From: Diaphorobacter sp. HDW4B
GTDB lineage: Bacteria; Pseudomonadota; Gammaproteobacteria; Burkholderiales; Burkholderiaceae_C
Reading direction: 5' to 3'
Length of the DNA stretch: 64,000 nt
Assembly (NCBI RefSeq): GCF_011305535.1
Contig: NZ_CP049905.1
Span: forward strand, 4,958,001-5,022,000
Numbering within the stretch: the first letter of the stretch is position 1; each line of letters starts with the position of its first letter. This document shows, piece by piece, positions 34,384 through 43,631 of this stretch. Both the position numbers and the translations under genes were made by a program. A model generated the notes under the pieces. It made no database searches. It was not told the origin of the DNA and saw only the letters and a list, made by a program, of their open reading frames with translations.

Positions 34384-35250
34384 TCAGCGCAGCACCAGCA
34401 CCGGCACCGAGCTCAATCGCAGCAGCGCGGTGGTCGTGCTGCCGACGATGAGCTGGCGAATGCGCGAATGGCCATAGGCCCCGAGCACGAGGAAGGTGTC
34501 GGCGCGCGTCGAAAGAAAGTTGGGAATGGCTTCTTCCGGCACGCCGGGAATGACCTGCGTGGTCACCTTGAAGCCGGATTCTTCGAGCAGTTGCTGCGCG
34601 CGCAGCATCTGATCGCGCATCTCGGCGGTGGGATCGCCTGCCATCACCAGTTGCGCCCCCATGCCGCGCAGCAACGGGCTGCGCGCAACCGCCTGCACGG
34701 CGCGCATGGAGGTCGCGCTGCCATCGAAAGCCACGACGAAATGGGTAGGCGGAACAAAGGTGCCCGACGTGATCACCAACACAGGTTGCTTGACGCTGCG
34801 GATCACGCTTTCCACGCGATGATCAAGGCGCAGTTTGCGCGATTTCGTGGCCTTGAAACCCTTGCCGAGCACGAACAGCCGCGCGCAGGGTTCCTGCTCC
34901 AGCAGCACATCGGTGAGATTGCCGTCTTTCAGGTAGGTGTGCAGCGCAGGAACGCTTTCGGGATCGATGTGCTTGAGCGCTTCCTGAATCATCTGCTCTG
35001 CCGCCTGATGCGCGACCTTGGAGCGTTCTTCGTCCAGCTCGTTCAGGCGCTGCAGCAGCACTTCCTGCGCGCCCACGCCGATCAGCCCGCTGTAGTCGCC
35101 CACGGGCGGCAACGGGTCGGGGCGCTCCAGCGCATGGAGCAAGGTGATGGGGGCGTGCAGCCGACGCGCGGCCCAGGCGGCGCTGTCGATCACGGATGCC
35201 GTCGCATCGAGTCCATCGATGCAGGCATAAACGGTGTCTGGGGTGTTCAT
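34384..35250 (-). CDS. tandem universal stress protein (UspA family)
   Basis: A 288-residue protein made of two Usp domains (about 1-150 and 151-288). Only the second shows a clear ATP-binding loop, G-A-Y-G-H-S-R-I-R-Q-L-I-V-G-S-T; in the first the equivalent is G-K-G-F-K-A-T-K-S, which is degenerate. The start at 35250 is set by AGGAGG 8 bases upstream. Such proteins accumulate under starvation and stress. It is monocistronic. Confidence 0.88.
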   Translation of the reverse strand: MNTPDTVYACIDGLDATASVIDSAAWAARRLHAPITLLHALERPDPLPPVGDYSGLIGVGAQEVLLQRLNELDEERSKVAHQAAEQMIQEALKHIDPESVPALHTYLKDGNLTDVLLEQEPCARLFVLGKGFKATKSRKLRLDHRVESVIRSVKQPVLVITSGTFVPPTHFVVAFDGSATSMRAVQAVARSPLLRGMGAQLVMAGDPTAEMRDQMLRAQQLLEESGFKVTTQVIPGVPEEAIPNFLSTRADTFLVLGAYGHSRIRQLIVGSTTTALLRLSSVPVLVLR

Positions 35251-35424
35251 ACGGCATTTCCTCCTATGCAAGCACAACCAGCCAGCGTGTGGCTTCGGCG
35301 AGGTTTGCAGGGCTCGCATCCGAAGGGAAAACGATGCGCCTGCAACAAGTCGGCCCGAGTGTAGCGCCGAAAAATGGAGCATTGACGCTTAACCACGCTC
35401 GGTATGGGAACTCAGGGCATTCAC

Positions 35425-36318
35425 CTACTTTGGCTTGTTCTCCATCAGCAGCGAATACATGGCCTGAGCCGCCACCGACAGGCTGCGATCACGCCTGCGC
35501 ACCAGATAGATTTGGCGCGTGAGTTCGGGCCAGTGCAGCGGGCGCGTGACGAGCCCTTGCTGCTGAAAATGAAACAGCGTGAGCGCAGGAATCGCGCTGA
35601 TGCCCAGACCCGCGCGCACCATGCCCATGACGGTGGCGAGCTGTTCGACCTCCATCACGCTTTTCATGGGCTGCGGGTGCAGGGCGGCTTCGAGAAACTG
35701 GCGCACGCTGCTGTGCCGCGCCATGTGGATGAAGGGCCACTGCACGAGTTCCTCTACCGTGACGGGGCGCTTGCGCGAACCCTTGGCGAGCGGATGATGG
35801 CTTGGGCAGACCAGATGAAAGTCGTCGCTGCAAAAAGGCTCGGCCTGCAGATCGGGCGTGTCGGCGCGGATGGCGGCGAGGGCGAAATCGGCCTTGCCCG
35901 TGGCGACCAGTTCGATGCAGGGCTCGGACAGCACATCGGAGATTTCCAGTTCGATGCCCGGAAACTGCGCGTGAAACTCCGCCAGTCGATCCGGCAGCCA
36001 GCCTGCGGCCAGCGACGGCAGCAGCGCAATCGCCACGCGCCCGCGTCGCAAGGTGGCGGCGTCGCGCATGCTCGACAAGGCCAGATCCACCTCGCTGCGA
36101 ATGCGCTGGGCGGACTCCATGAAGTTCGTGCCTTCGGCGGTCAGCTCGACATGGCGCGTGCTGCGGTCGAACAGGCGCACGCCCAGATCATCCTCCAGCG
36201 CCTTGATGAGCGCACTGAACGCGGGCTGCGACAGATGGCATTGCGCCGCAGCGCGCGTGAAGTTGCGCTGCGCGGCCAGCGCGAGAAAGGCGTCGATCTG
36301 GCGGGTGGAGATATTCAT
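35425..36318 (-). CDS. LysR-family transcriptional regulator
   Basis: A 297-residue regulator. The N-terminal helix-turn-helix is Q-R-N-F-T-R-A-A-A-Q-C-H-L-S-Q-P-A-F-S, followed by L-E-D-D-L-G-V-R-L-F-D-R. The rest is the LysR substrate-binding domain. It is divergent from the AtuA-type/Bug operon at 36400 and likely controls it in response to a metabolite of that pathway. A candidate binding dyad lies between them. Confidence 0.9.
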   Translation of the reverse strand: MNISTRQIDAFLALAAQRNFTRAAAQCHLSQPAFSALIKALEDDLGVRLFDRSTRHVELTAEGTNFMESAQRIRSEVDLALSSMRDAATLRRGRVAIALLPSLAAGWLPDRLAEFHAQFPGIELEISDVLSEPCIELVATGKADFALAAIRADTPDLQAEPFCSDDFHLVCPSHHPLAKGSRKRPVTVEELVQWPFIHMARHSSVRQFLEAALHPQPMKSVMEVEQLATVMGMVRAGLGISAIPALTLFHFQQQGLVTRPLHWPELTRQIYLVRRRDRSLSVAAQAMYSLLMENKPK

Positions 36319-36329
36319 TTGAAAATCAG

Positions 36330-36345
36330 ATCAATTCATCTTGAT
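36330..36345. promoter_or_regulatory. candidate LysR-binding dyad
   Basis: ATCAA-N6-TTGAT forms a perfect inverted repeat in the 81-base region between the divergent regulator and the AtuA-type gene. It has the size and position expected of a LysR box. Confidence 0.45.
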
Positions 36346-36399
36346 TATCGATTTCACAGAATAACCCAAGACCTCTACATTGCCCATCAGGAGACAAAT

Positions 36400-37794
36400 A
36401 TGACACAGGCAAATGAGCAGCCCGGCCAACCGAAAGGTGTTTTGCGGATCGGCTGCGCGGCAGGTTTTTCGGGCGACCGCACGGATGCGGCCTGGCCCGT
36501 GGTTCAGGATTTGATCGCTGCGGGCAAGCCTTCGGTGCTGATGTTCGAGACGCTGGCCGAACGCACCTTGGCGCTGGCGCAATTGGCGCGGCGCGAGAAC
36601 CCGGATGCGGGTTACGAGCCGCTGCTCGATGATCTGCTGCGGCCTGTCCTCGCGCAGTGCTTGCAGCACGCCATCCGCATCGTGAGCAACTTCGGCGCGG
36701 CCAATCCGCGCGGTGCGGCCAAGCGCATTCTGGCGTTGGCCGAAGAACTGGGCGCGCGTCGCCCGAAGATTGCAGTGGTGGAGGGCGATGATCTGCTCGC
36801 CGACCGCTTTCGCCCCATGCTGGTCGACGCGCTGGGCGATCGACTGCCCAAGCAACCCATCGTCAGCGCGAACGCCTACATCGGCGCACAGCCGATTGCC
36901 GATGCGCTGCGCGCCGGTGCGGACATCGTCGTCTGTGGTCGCGTGGCCGATCCTTCGCTGGTGCTCGGCCCCACGCTCGCGCATTTCGGCTGGAGCATGG
37001 ACGACTGGGATCGCCTGGGCCGCGCCACCATGGTCGGCCATCTGCTCGAATGCGGCTCGCAGGTGAGCGGCGGCTACTTTGCCGATCCGGGCTACAAGGA
37101 CGTGCCCGATCTGGCGCATGTCGGGTACCCGATTGCGGAGATCGATGCCGATGGAAACTGCACGGTGTCCAAGCCTGCGGGGACAGGCGGGCGCATCGAC
37201 AGTTGCACGGTGAAGGAGCAATTGCTGTATGAACTGCACGATCCGGCGGCTTATCTCACGCCCGATGTGACGGCGGACATCACCGAAGCGCGGGTGCAGG
37301 AAGTCGGCGCGAATCTGGTGCGTGTCGAAGGCGTGAAAGGGCATGAACGCCCCGCGACGCTCAAGGTGAACGTCTGCTTTGAAGCGGGCTGGTTTGCCGA
37401 GGCCGAAATCTCCTATGCCGGAGCGCGTGCCGGTGCGCGTGCCTTGCTCGCAGCCGATGTGATTCGCGAACGGCTGGGCGCGCAGGCACCGATTCGCGTC
37501 GATCTGATCGGCGTGAACAGCATCTTTGGCGACGATCACAACGAATGGCTTTCATCGGCGAACGAGTCGCAAATGCAGGCTTTGCGCGAGGCACGCGATG
37601 TGCGGCTGCGCCTGTCCTGGCAGCGTGATGATCGCAACGAGGCACAGCGTCTGACGCGCGAAGTGAACGCGCTTTACTGCGCTGGACCGGCAGGCGGTGG
37701 AGGAGTGCGCTCGTCGATTCGCGCGCGTCTTGGCACGGTGTCTTGCTTCGTGCCGCGCGAGGCGGTGGAGCAGCGTTTTGCCTTTGTCGATTGA
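36400..37794 (+). CDS. AtuA-type acyclic terpene utilization family protein (DUF1446)
   Basis: A 464-residue protein of the DUF1446/AtuA family: I-G-C-A-A-G-F-S-G-D-R near residue 15, N-F-G-A-A-N-P-R-G-A-A near 103, E-G-D-D-L-L, and G-R-V-A-D-P-S-L-V-L near 183. AtuA is required for citronellol/geraniol catabolism in Pseudomonas, but its chemistry is not settled, and most relatives lie in other acid-degradation clusters. ATG 36400 follows a GGAG site. It is the first gene of an operon with a short AtuA-related protein and a solute receptor. Confidence 0.8.
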   Translation: MTQANEQPGQPKGVLRIGCAAGFSGDRTDAAWPVVQDLIAAGKPSVLMFETLAERTLALAQLARRENPDAGYEPLLDDLLRPVLAQCLQHAIRIVSNFGAANPRGAAKRILALAEELGARRPKIAVVEGDDLLADRFRPMLVDALGDRLPKQPIVSANAYIGAQPIADALRAGADIVVCGRVADPSLVLGPTLAHFGWSMDDWDRLGRATMVGHLLECGSQVSGGYFADPGYKDVPDLAHVGYPIAEIDADGNCTVSKPAGTGGRIDSCTVKEQLLYELHDPAAYLTPDVTADITEARVQEVGANLVRVEGVKGHERPATLKVNVCFEAGWFAEAEISYAGARAGARALLAADVIRERLGAQAPIRVDLIGVNSIFGDDHNEWLSSANESQMQALREARDVRLRLSWQRDDRNEAQRLTREVNALYCAGPAGGGGVRSSIRARLGTVSCFVPREAVEQRFAFVD

Positions 37795-37814
37795 TTGAGC
37801 CAGCGAGATTTCTT

Positions 37815-38186
37815 ATGAACCAACCAATTTCAGATGCGCCACTCGTCCCGCTGCATCGCCTTGCGCACGGACGCACCGGCGACAAGGGCAATCGTTCCAA
37901 CATCAGCGTCATCGCCTGGCATCCCGCGTTGTGGGATCTGCTGGTCAGCGAGGTGACCGAGGCGCGCGTGGCCGAGCAGTTTGCGCTGCGCCATCCGAGC
38001 CGCGTCACGCGCCATCTGCTGCCGAATCTGCAGGCGATGAACTTTGTGCTCGACGATGTGCTGGATGGCGGCGTGAACGACGCGCTGAATCTTGACAGTC
38101 ACGGCAAGGCACTTTCCTTTCTGCTGCTCGACATCCAGATTCCCGTTCCGCCGGAGCTGCAACAGCATCTTGCCGGGCCAGGCTGA
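37815..38186 (+). CDS. AtuA-associated small protein
   Basis: A 123-residue protein with L-A-H-G-R-T-G-D-K-G-N and L-P-N-L-Q-A-M-N-F-V-L, characteristic of the short domain that is either fused to or encoded next to DUF1446 proteins. It starts 20 bases after the AtuA-type stop. It is probably the second subunit of the same enzyme; that is inferred from the fused forms. Confidence 0.8.
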   Translation: MNQPISDAPLVPLHRLAHGRTGDKGNRSNISVIAWHPALWDLLVSEVTEARVAEQFALRHPSRVTRHLLPNLQAMNFVLDDVLDGGVNDALNLDSHGKALSFLLLDIQIPVPPELQQHLAGPG

Positions 38187-38239
38187 CGCCACTTTTCCAT
38201 CACCGATTCATCCACTTGACAACAACGGAGACAACTCGC

Positions 38240-39223
38240 ATGACCAAGAAGAACATTCACCGACGCAGCATCCTCGCGCTTTCCATGGGCGCTGTGGCGC
38301 TGGGCTTTGCCGCGCATTCGCAGGCGGCGGACTATCCGGCCAAGCCCATCAACTTCATCGTGCCGTTCGCGGCGGGCAGCGCGACCGATCTGCTGGCGCG
38401 TGCGCTCGGCCAGTCGGTGACGGCGGACGGCAAGCAGTCGGTCATCGTGGACAACAAGGCGGGCGCGAGCGGCATGATTGCCGCGCAGCATGTGGCCAAG
38501 GCTGCGCCGGATGGCTACACCGTGCTGATCACGACGAACACCACACAGTCGGCCAACGAGCATCTGTACAAGAAGCTGCCCTACGACCCGGTCAAGGACT
38601 TTGCGCCCGTGACGGGGCTGGGCAAGGGCGGTCAGGTGCTGGTGGTGAACTCGGCGTCGGCATACAAGAACGTGGGCGAGCTGCTGGCTGCGGCCAAGAA
38701 GATGCCGGGCAAGCTGTCGTTTGGCAGCGGCAGTTCATCGAGCCGCGTGGCGGGTGAAATGCTCAAGCAACTGGCGGGCGTGGACATCCTGCATGTGCCG
38801 TACAAGAGCAATCCGCTGGCGATCACCGACCTGCTGGGCGGGCAGATCGACATGATGATCACCGACACCTCCACCGGCATTCCGCAGATCAAGTCGGGCA
38901 AGCTGCGCGCTCTGGGTTACTCGACCAAGACGCGCAGCGCGCAACTACCCGATGTGCCCACGCTGGAAGAAGCGGGCGTGAAGGGCTACGACATGGGCTA
39001 CTGGTTTGCGGCCTATGTTCCGGCGGGCACGCCCAAGGAAGTGGTTGCTCGCCTGAACGAGCTGCTCAAGAACGCGACCAAGAGCGCTGCTGCCACGTCG
39101 TTCTATGCCACCGCTGGCTCCGTGGCCTGGACCACGACGCCGGAAGAGCTGGCGCAGTTCCAGGCGTCGGATGCGCTCAAGTGGGGCAAGGTGATCAAGG
39201 CAGCGGGCATTCAGCCGGAGTGA
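38240..39223 (+). CDS. Bug-family tripartite tricarboxylate transporter receptor
   Basis: A 327-residue exported protein. The N-terminus is M-T-K-K-N-I-H-R-R-S-I then a hydrophobic run ending S-Q-A-A, a signal peptide with twin Arg but without the full Tat motif. The mature part starts D-Y-P-A-K-P-I-N-F-I-V-P-F-A-A-G, the Bug-family signature. It binds a carboxylate in the periplasm, likely the substrate or a precursor for the AtuA-type enzyme, by operon position. No membrane components are encoded here, as is common for Bug proteins. Confidence 0.9.
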   Translation: MTKKNIHRRSILALSMGAVALGFAAHSQAADYPAKPINFIVPFAAGSATDLLARALGQSVTADGKQSVIVDNKAGASGMIAAQHVAKAAPDGYTVLITTNTTQSANEHLYKKLPYDPVKDFAPVTGLGKGGQVLVVNSASAYKNVGELLAAAKKMPGKLSFGSGSSSSRVAGEMLKQLAGVDILHVPYKSNPLAITDLLGGQIDMMITDTSTGIPQIKSGKLRALGYSTKTRSAQLPDVPTLEEAGVKGYDMGYWFAAYVPAGTPKEVVARLNELLKNATKSAAATSFYATAGSVAWTTTPEELAQFQASDALKWGKVIKAAGIQPE

Positions 39224-39247
39224 TCGCCCTGAATTGAAATTTGAAAT

Positions 39248-39288
39248 GCAAAGGCCCGACACCGCAGATGGCAGGCGTCGGGCCTTTG
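39248..39288. terminator. intrinsic terminator after the Bug gene
   Basis: AAAGGCCCGAC pairs with GTCGGGCCTTT around a loop of about 16 bases. It lies between the converging Bug and AI-2E-family genes and can act for both. Confidence 0.75.
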
Positions 39289-39325
39289 TTGTTCAGCGCC
39301 TCAAAAGGCGAGACTCTCTTCTCTC

Positions 39326-40438
39326 TTACTTGTTCACGCTGTTGTTTTCGAGCGCCGAAATCTCGGTTGCAGTAGTCCCTTCGTTTTCCTCATCACCGGC
39401 CGGTGGCGAGAACAGGTCCCACACGGCGTTGAAGAGTGCCGCCACCATGGGGCCGATCACGAAGCCGCTGATGCCGAAGATCGCCATGCCGCCCAGCGTG
39501 GAGATCAGCACCACGTAGTCGGGCAGCTTGGTGTCCTTGCCGACGAGAAGAGGGCGCAGGATGTTGTCCACCGATCCAATGATGCCCGCGCAGAAGGCGA
39601 CCAGCACGACGCCTTGCCACGTGGCTCCGGTGGCGAAGAAGTAGATGGCGACGGGTGCCCAGATCAGCGCTGCACCGACGGCGGGCAGCAGCGACAGGAA
39701 GGCCATGATCACGCCCCAGAGCACGGGGCCCTGAATGCCGAGAATCCAGAAGATCAGCCCGCCGAGCGCCCCCTGCACGGCGGCCACGGCGATGTTGCCC
39801 TTGACGGTGGCGCGGATCACGGTGGTGAACTTGGCGGCCAGCTTGCGCTTGTGCATGGGGTCGAGTGGTACGGCGTCGCGAATGCGTGCGGCGAGTTGCG
39901 AGCCGTCGCGCAGCAGGAAGAACAGCAGGTACAGCATCACCCCGAATCCGACCACGAACTGCAGGGTGTTCGAGCCCACGTCGACAGCCTTTGTGGCAAG
40001 AAACTGACTCGCTTGCGCGCCAAATTTGGAGAGCCGATCCTCGATTTCCGCCATGGAGGTCAGGTGAAAGTGGTCCAGCAACTGCATGGCCCAAGCGGGC
40101 AGGGCCTTCGAGACGGTCTGCAGATAGCTGCCCACATTGAGCTGACCGGATTTGAGGCGCTCGTAGATGGCACCGGCCTCGGTGACCAGCGAGGTGACGA
40201 TCAGCAGCAGCGGCAGAATCACCAGCAGCAGACAGACACTCAGCGTGATCAGCGCCGCCCAGTTCTTGCGCTTGGGCATGCGCTGCAATAGCCACTTTTG
40301 AAGTGGGGCAAAGAGAATCGCCAGCACCACACCCCAGAACACGGCGAACGCATACGGCCAGAGGATCCCGAAGAAGGCAAGGGTTACCGATATCAGAATC
40401 AGCAAAAAGGTGCGTTGCTGCAGGGTTTGTGATTTCAT
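39326..40438 (-). CDS. AI-2E-family transporter-like membrane protein
   Basis: A 370-residue membrane protein with the usual plan: two N-terminal helices (I-L-I-S-V-T-L-A-F-F-G-I-L-W and A-V-F-W-G-V-V-L-A-I-L-F-A-P-L), another near residue 70, an extracytoplasmic helical region with L-S-K-F-G-A-Q-A-S, and C-terminal helices with G-V-I-M-A-F-L-S-L-L-P-A-V-G-A and I-G-P-M-V-A-A-L-F. ATG 40438 is used; a TTG lies 9 bases upstream. Family members export small molecules or ions; specificity is not predictable. Confidence 0.85.
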   Translation of the reverse strand: MKSQTLQQRTFLLILISVTLAFFGILWPYAFAVFWGVVLAILFAPLQKWLLQRMPKRKNWAALITLSVCLLLVILPLLLIVTSLVTEAGAIYERLKSGQLNVGSYLQTVSKALPAWAMQLLDHFHLTSMAEIEDRLSKFGAQASQFLATKAVDVGSNTLQFVVGFGVMLYLLFFLLRDGSQLAARIRDAVPLDPMHKRKLAAKFTTVIRATVKGNIAVAAVQGALGGLIFWILGIQGPVLWGVIMAFLSLLPAVGAALIWAPVAIYFFATGATWQGVVLVAFCAGIIGSVDNILRPLLVGKDTKLPDYVVLISTLGGMAIFGISGFVIGPMVAALFNAVWDLFSPPAGDEENEGTTATEISALENNSVNK

Positions 40439-40697
40439 AGGGCGCAATTGAGGCGAATTCCGGCAAATGTACGCGAGTTGACGCCTGAAAAGTTATCGAA
40501 AAGGTATTGCGCAGTTACGAATAAGTGCATGTCCGACATCAAGCCGCCACACGCGCCATGAACTTCGATGGCACAATAGCGCCCGTACTTAGGCCCTTCC
40601 CCTGCCACAGTCGCATCCGCCAACCGGTTCAGCCGTGACGCGGAAGGTTTACTAACCAGCTAAAGCTTCCTGAAGGGAAGCAGAGGTGAGCGGAACA

Positions 40698-43577
40698 ATG
40701 AGCGAACCCACATCGGTATACAAAGCCTACCAAGGCAACACGTATCTCTTCGGCGGCAATGCCCCCTACGTGGAAGAGATGTATGAGAACTACCTGGCCA
40801 ACCCCGGCAGCGTTCCTGATTCCTGGCGCGAATACTTCGACGCACTGCAGCATGTGCCTGCAGTCGATGGATCGAACGCCAAGGACGTGCCCCACATGCC
40901 CGTCATCAACGCTTTCGCCGAGCGCGCAAAGCAGGGCGGAACACAGGTAGTCGTTGCCTCCGGCGCTGATTCGGAACTGGGCCGCAAGCGCACCGCCGTT
41001 CAACAGCTGATCGCCGCTTACCGCAATGTCGGCCAACGTTGGGCTGACCTCGATCCCTTGAAGCGCACCGAGCGCCCCGAAATTCCTGAGCTGGAACTCT
41101 CGTTCTACGGCTTCACCGATGCCGATCAGGAAACCGTGTTCAACACCAGCAACACGTTCTTCGGCAAGGAAACCATGACTCTGCGCGAGCTGATGAATGC
41201 TCTGCGCGAAACGTATTGCGGCACCATCGGTGCTGAATACATGTATGCCACCGACCAGAACCAGAAGCGCTGGTGGCAGCAAAAACTCGAAACCATCCGC
41301 AGCAAGCCGGCTTTCGACGCTCCCAAGAAAAAGCGCATTCTCGACCGCCTGACCGCTGCCGAAGGCCTTGAGCGCTACCTGCACACCAAGTACGTCGGCC
41401 AGAAGCGTTTCTCGCTGGAAGGCGGCGAATCGTTCATCGCTGCGATGGACGAACTGATCAATGCAGCGTCCCTGAAGGGCGTGCAGGAAGTCGTGATCGG
41501 CATGGCCCACCGTGGCCGTCTGAACGTGCTGGTGAACACTCTGGGCAAGATGCCCAAGGACCTGTTCGCCGAGTTCGATCACACCGCTCCTGAAGAACTG
41601 CCATCGGGCGACGTGAAGTATCACCAGGGTTTCAGCTCGGACGTGTCCGCCGCTGGTGGCCCGGTCCACCTGTCGCTGGCGTTCAACCCATCGCACCTGG
41701 AAATCGTCAACCCTGTGGTCGAAGGCTCGGTGCGCTCGCGCATGGACCGTCGTGCTGACCCACGCGGCAAGCAAGTGTTGCCCGTGCTGGTGCACGGCGA
41801 CGCGGCTTTCGCTGGCCAAGGCGTGAACCAGGAAACCCTGGCACTGGCCCAGACCCGTGGTTATTCCACAGGCGGCACAGTCCACATCATCATCAACAAC
41901 CAGATCGGTTTCACGACTTCCGATCCACGCGACGCACGCTCCACGCTGTATTGCACCGACATCGTCAAGATGATCGAGTCGCCCGTGTTGCACGTGAACG
42001 GTGACGATCCAGAAGCCGTGGCGCTGGCCATGCAACTGGCGCTTGAATTCCGCATGGAATTCGACAAGGACGTGGTCGTCGACATCATCTGCTTCCGCAA
42101 GCTGGGCCACAACGAGCAGGACACTCCCGCTCTGACCCAACCGCTGATGTACAAGCGCATCGGCGCTCACCCCGGCACCCGCAAGCTGTACGCCGACAAG
42201 CTGGCTGCACAAGGCCTCGGTGAAACGCTGGGCGACGACATGGTCAAGGCGTTCCGCGCCGCTCTGGACGAAGGCAAGCACACGGTTGATCCAGTGCTCA
42301 CCAACTTCAAGAGCAAGTACGCGGTGGACTGGAGCCCGTTCCTGAACCAGAAGTGGACCGACGCTGGCGACACCGCCATCCCTCTGACCGAGTGGAAGCG
42401 CCTGTCCGAGAAGATCACCACCATCCCCGAAGGCGTGACTCCTCACGCACTCGTGAAGAAGGTGTACGACGACCGCGCAGCCATGGGCCGCGGCGAGATC
42501 AACGTGGACTGGGGCATGGGCGAGCACATGGCTTTCGCATCGCTGGTGGCTTCGGGCTACCCAGTGCGTCTGTCCGGTGAAGATTGCGGCCGTGGCACGT
42601 TCACCCACCGTCACGCTGTGATCCACGATCAGAAGCGCGAAAAGTGGAGCGAAGGCACCTACATTCCGCTGCAGAACGTGGCTGACAACCAGGCTCCGTT
42701 CGTCGTGATCGACTCCATCCTGTCCGAAGAAGCTGTTCTGGCCTTCGAATACGGCTACGCATCGAACGACCCGAACACCCTCGTGATCTGGGAAGCCCAG
42801 TTCGGCGACTTCGCCAACGGCGCGCAAGTGGTGATCGACCAGTTCATCGCATCCGGTGAAGTGAAGTGGGGCCGTGTGAACGGCCTGACACTGATGCTGC
42901 CACACGGCTACGAAGGTCAAGGCCCAGAGCACAGCTCGGCGCGCTTGGAACGCTTCATGCAGCTGGCTGCTGACACCAACATGCAAGTGGTGCAGCCGAC
43001 GACCGCCAGCCAGATCTTCCACGTGCTGCGTCGCCAACAGGTTCGCAACCTGCGCAAGCCACTGGTGATCATGACGCCGAAGTCGCTGCTGCGTAACAAG
43101 GACGCCACTTCGCCACTGACCGAATTCACCAAGGGTGCATTCCACACCGTGTTGTCGGAGCAGGACGACGCCATCGTCAAGAACGCCGCCAAGGTCAAGC
43201 GCATCGTCGCCTGCTCGGGCAAGGTGTACTACGACCTGGTGAAGAAGCGCGCCGAAGCCAAGATCGACGACGTGGCCATCATCCGCGTCGAACAGCTGTA
43301 TCCCTTCCCACACAAGGCCTTCGCTGCCGAAGTCAAGAAGTACAGCAACGCTACCGAAATCGTGTGGTGCCAGGACGAGCCACAGAACCAGGGTGCCTGG
43401 TTCTTCATCCAGCACAACATCCACGAGAACATGCAAGATGGCCAAAAGCTGGGTTACTCCGGTCGCGCCGCCTCCGCATCGCCTGCCGTGGGTTACTCGC
43501 ACCTGCACCAAGAGCAGCAAAAGGCGCTGATCGATGGCGCTTTCGGCAAGCTCAAGGGTTTTGTCCTGACCAAGTAA
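40698..43577 (+). CDS. sucA: 2-oxoglutarate dehydrogenase E1 component SucA
   Basis: A 959-residue thiamine diphosphate enzyme of usual length. The N-terminal lipoyl-enzyme-binding segment is Y-L-F-G-G-N-A-P-Y-V-E-E-M-Y. Core blocks are G-M-A-H-R-G-R-L-N-V-L, H-G-D-A-A-F-A-G-Q-G-V, and the thiamine motif G-D-D-P-E-A-V with I-I-N-N-Q-I-G-F. The C-terminal transketolase domain is complete. It decarboxylates 2-oxoglutarate in the TCA cycle and transfers succinyl to SucB. ATG 40698 is preferred over GTG 40686. A small hairpin (40665-40681) lies just upstream of the start. Confidence 0.96.
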   Translation: MSEPTSVYKAYQGNTYLFGGNAPYVEEMYENYLANPGSVPDSWREYFDALQHVPAVDGSNAKDVPHMPVINAFAERAKQGGTQVVVASGADSELGRKRTAVQQLIAAYRNVGQRWADLDPLKRTERPEIPELELSFYGFTDADQETVFNTSNTFFGKETMTLRELMNALRETYCGTIGAEYMYATDQNQKRWWQQKLETIRSKPAFDAPKKKRILDRLTAAEGLERYLHTKYVGQKRFSLEGGESFIAAMDELINAASLKGVQEVVIGMAHRGRLNVLVNTLGKMPKDLFAEFDHTAPEELPSGDVKYHQGFSSDVSAAGGPVHLSLAFNPSHLEIVNPVVEGSVRSRMDRRADPRGKQVLPVLVHGDAAFAGQGVNQETLALAQTRGYSTGGTVHIIINNQIGFTTSDPRDARSTLYCTDIVKMIESPVLHVNGDDPEAVALAMQLALEFRMEFDKDVVVDIICFRKLGHNEQDTPALTQPLMYKRIGAHPGTRKLYADKLAAQGLGETLGDDMVKAFRAALDEGKHTVDPVLTNFKSKYAVDWSPFLNQKWTDAGDTAIPLTEWKRLSEKITTIPEGVTPHALVKKVYDDRAAMGRGEINVDWGMGEHMAFASLVASGYPVRLSGEDCGRGTFTHRHAVIHDQKREKWSEGTYIPLQNVADNQAPFVVIDSILSEEAVLAFEYGYASNDPNTLVIWEAQFGDFANGAQVVIDQFIASGEVKWGRVNGLTLMLPHGYEGQGPEHSSARLERFMQLAADTNMQVVQPTTASQIFHVLRRQQVRNLRKPLVIMTPKSLLRNKDATSPLTEFTKGAFHTVLSEQDDAIVKNAAKVKRIVACSGKVYYDLVKKRAEAKIDDVAIIRVEQLYPFPHKAFAAEVKKYSNATEIVWCQDEPQNQGAWFFIQHNIHENMQDGQKLGYSGRAASASPAVGYSHLHQEQQKALIDGAFGKLKGFVLTK

Positions 43578-43631
43578 GGCTGGAAACCCACTCATACCTA
43601 TCAGTACAAAACACGAATTGGAAATTTAAAA

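Noticed and set aside
40629-43595. 988-codon minus-strand open frame opposite sucA
   Set aside because: Antisense shadow of a highly biased gene, with no recognisable motif.
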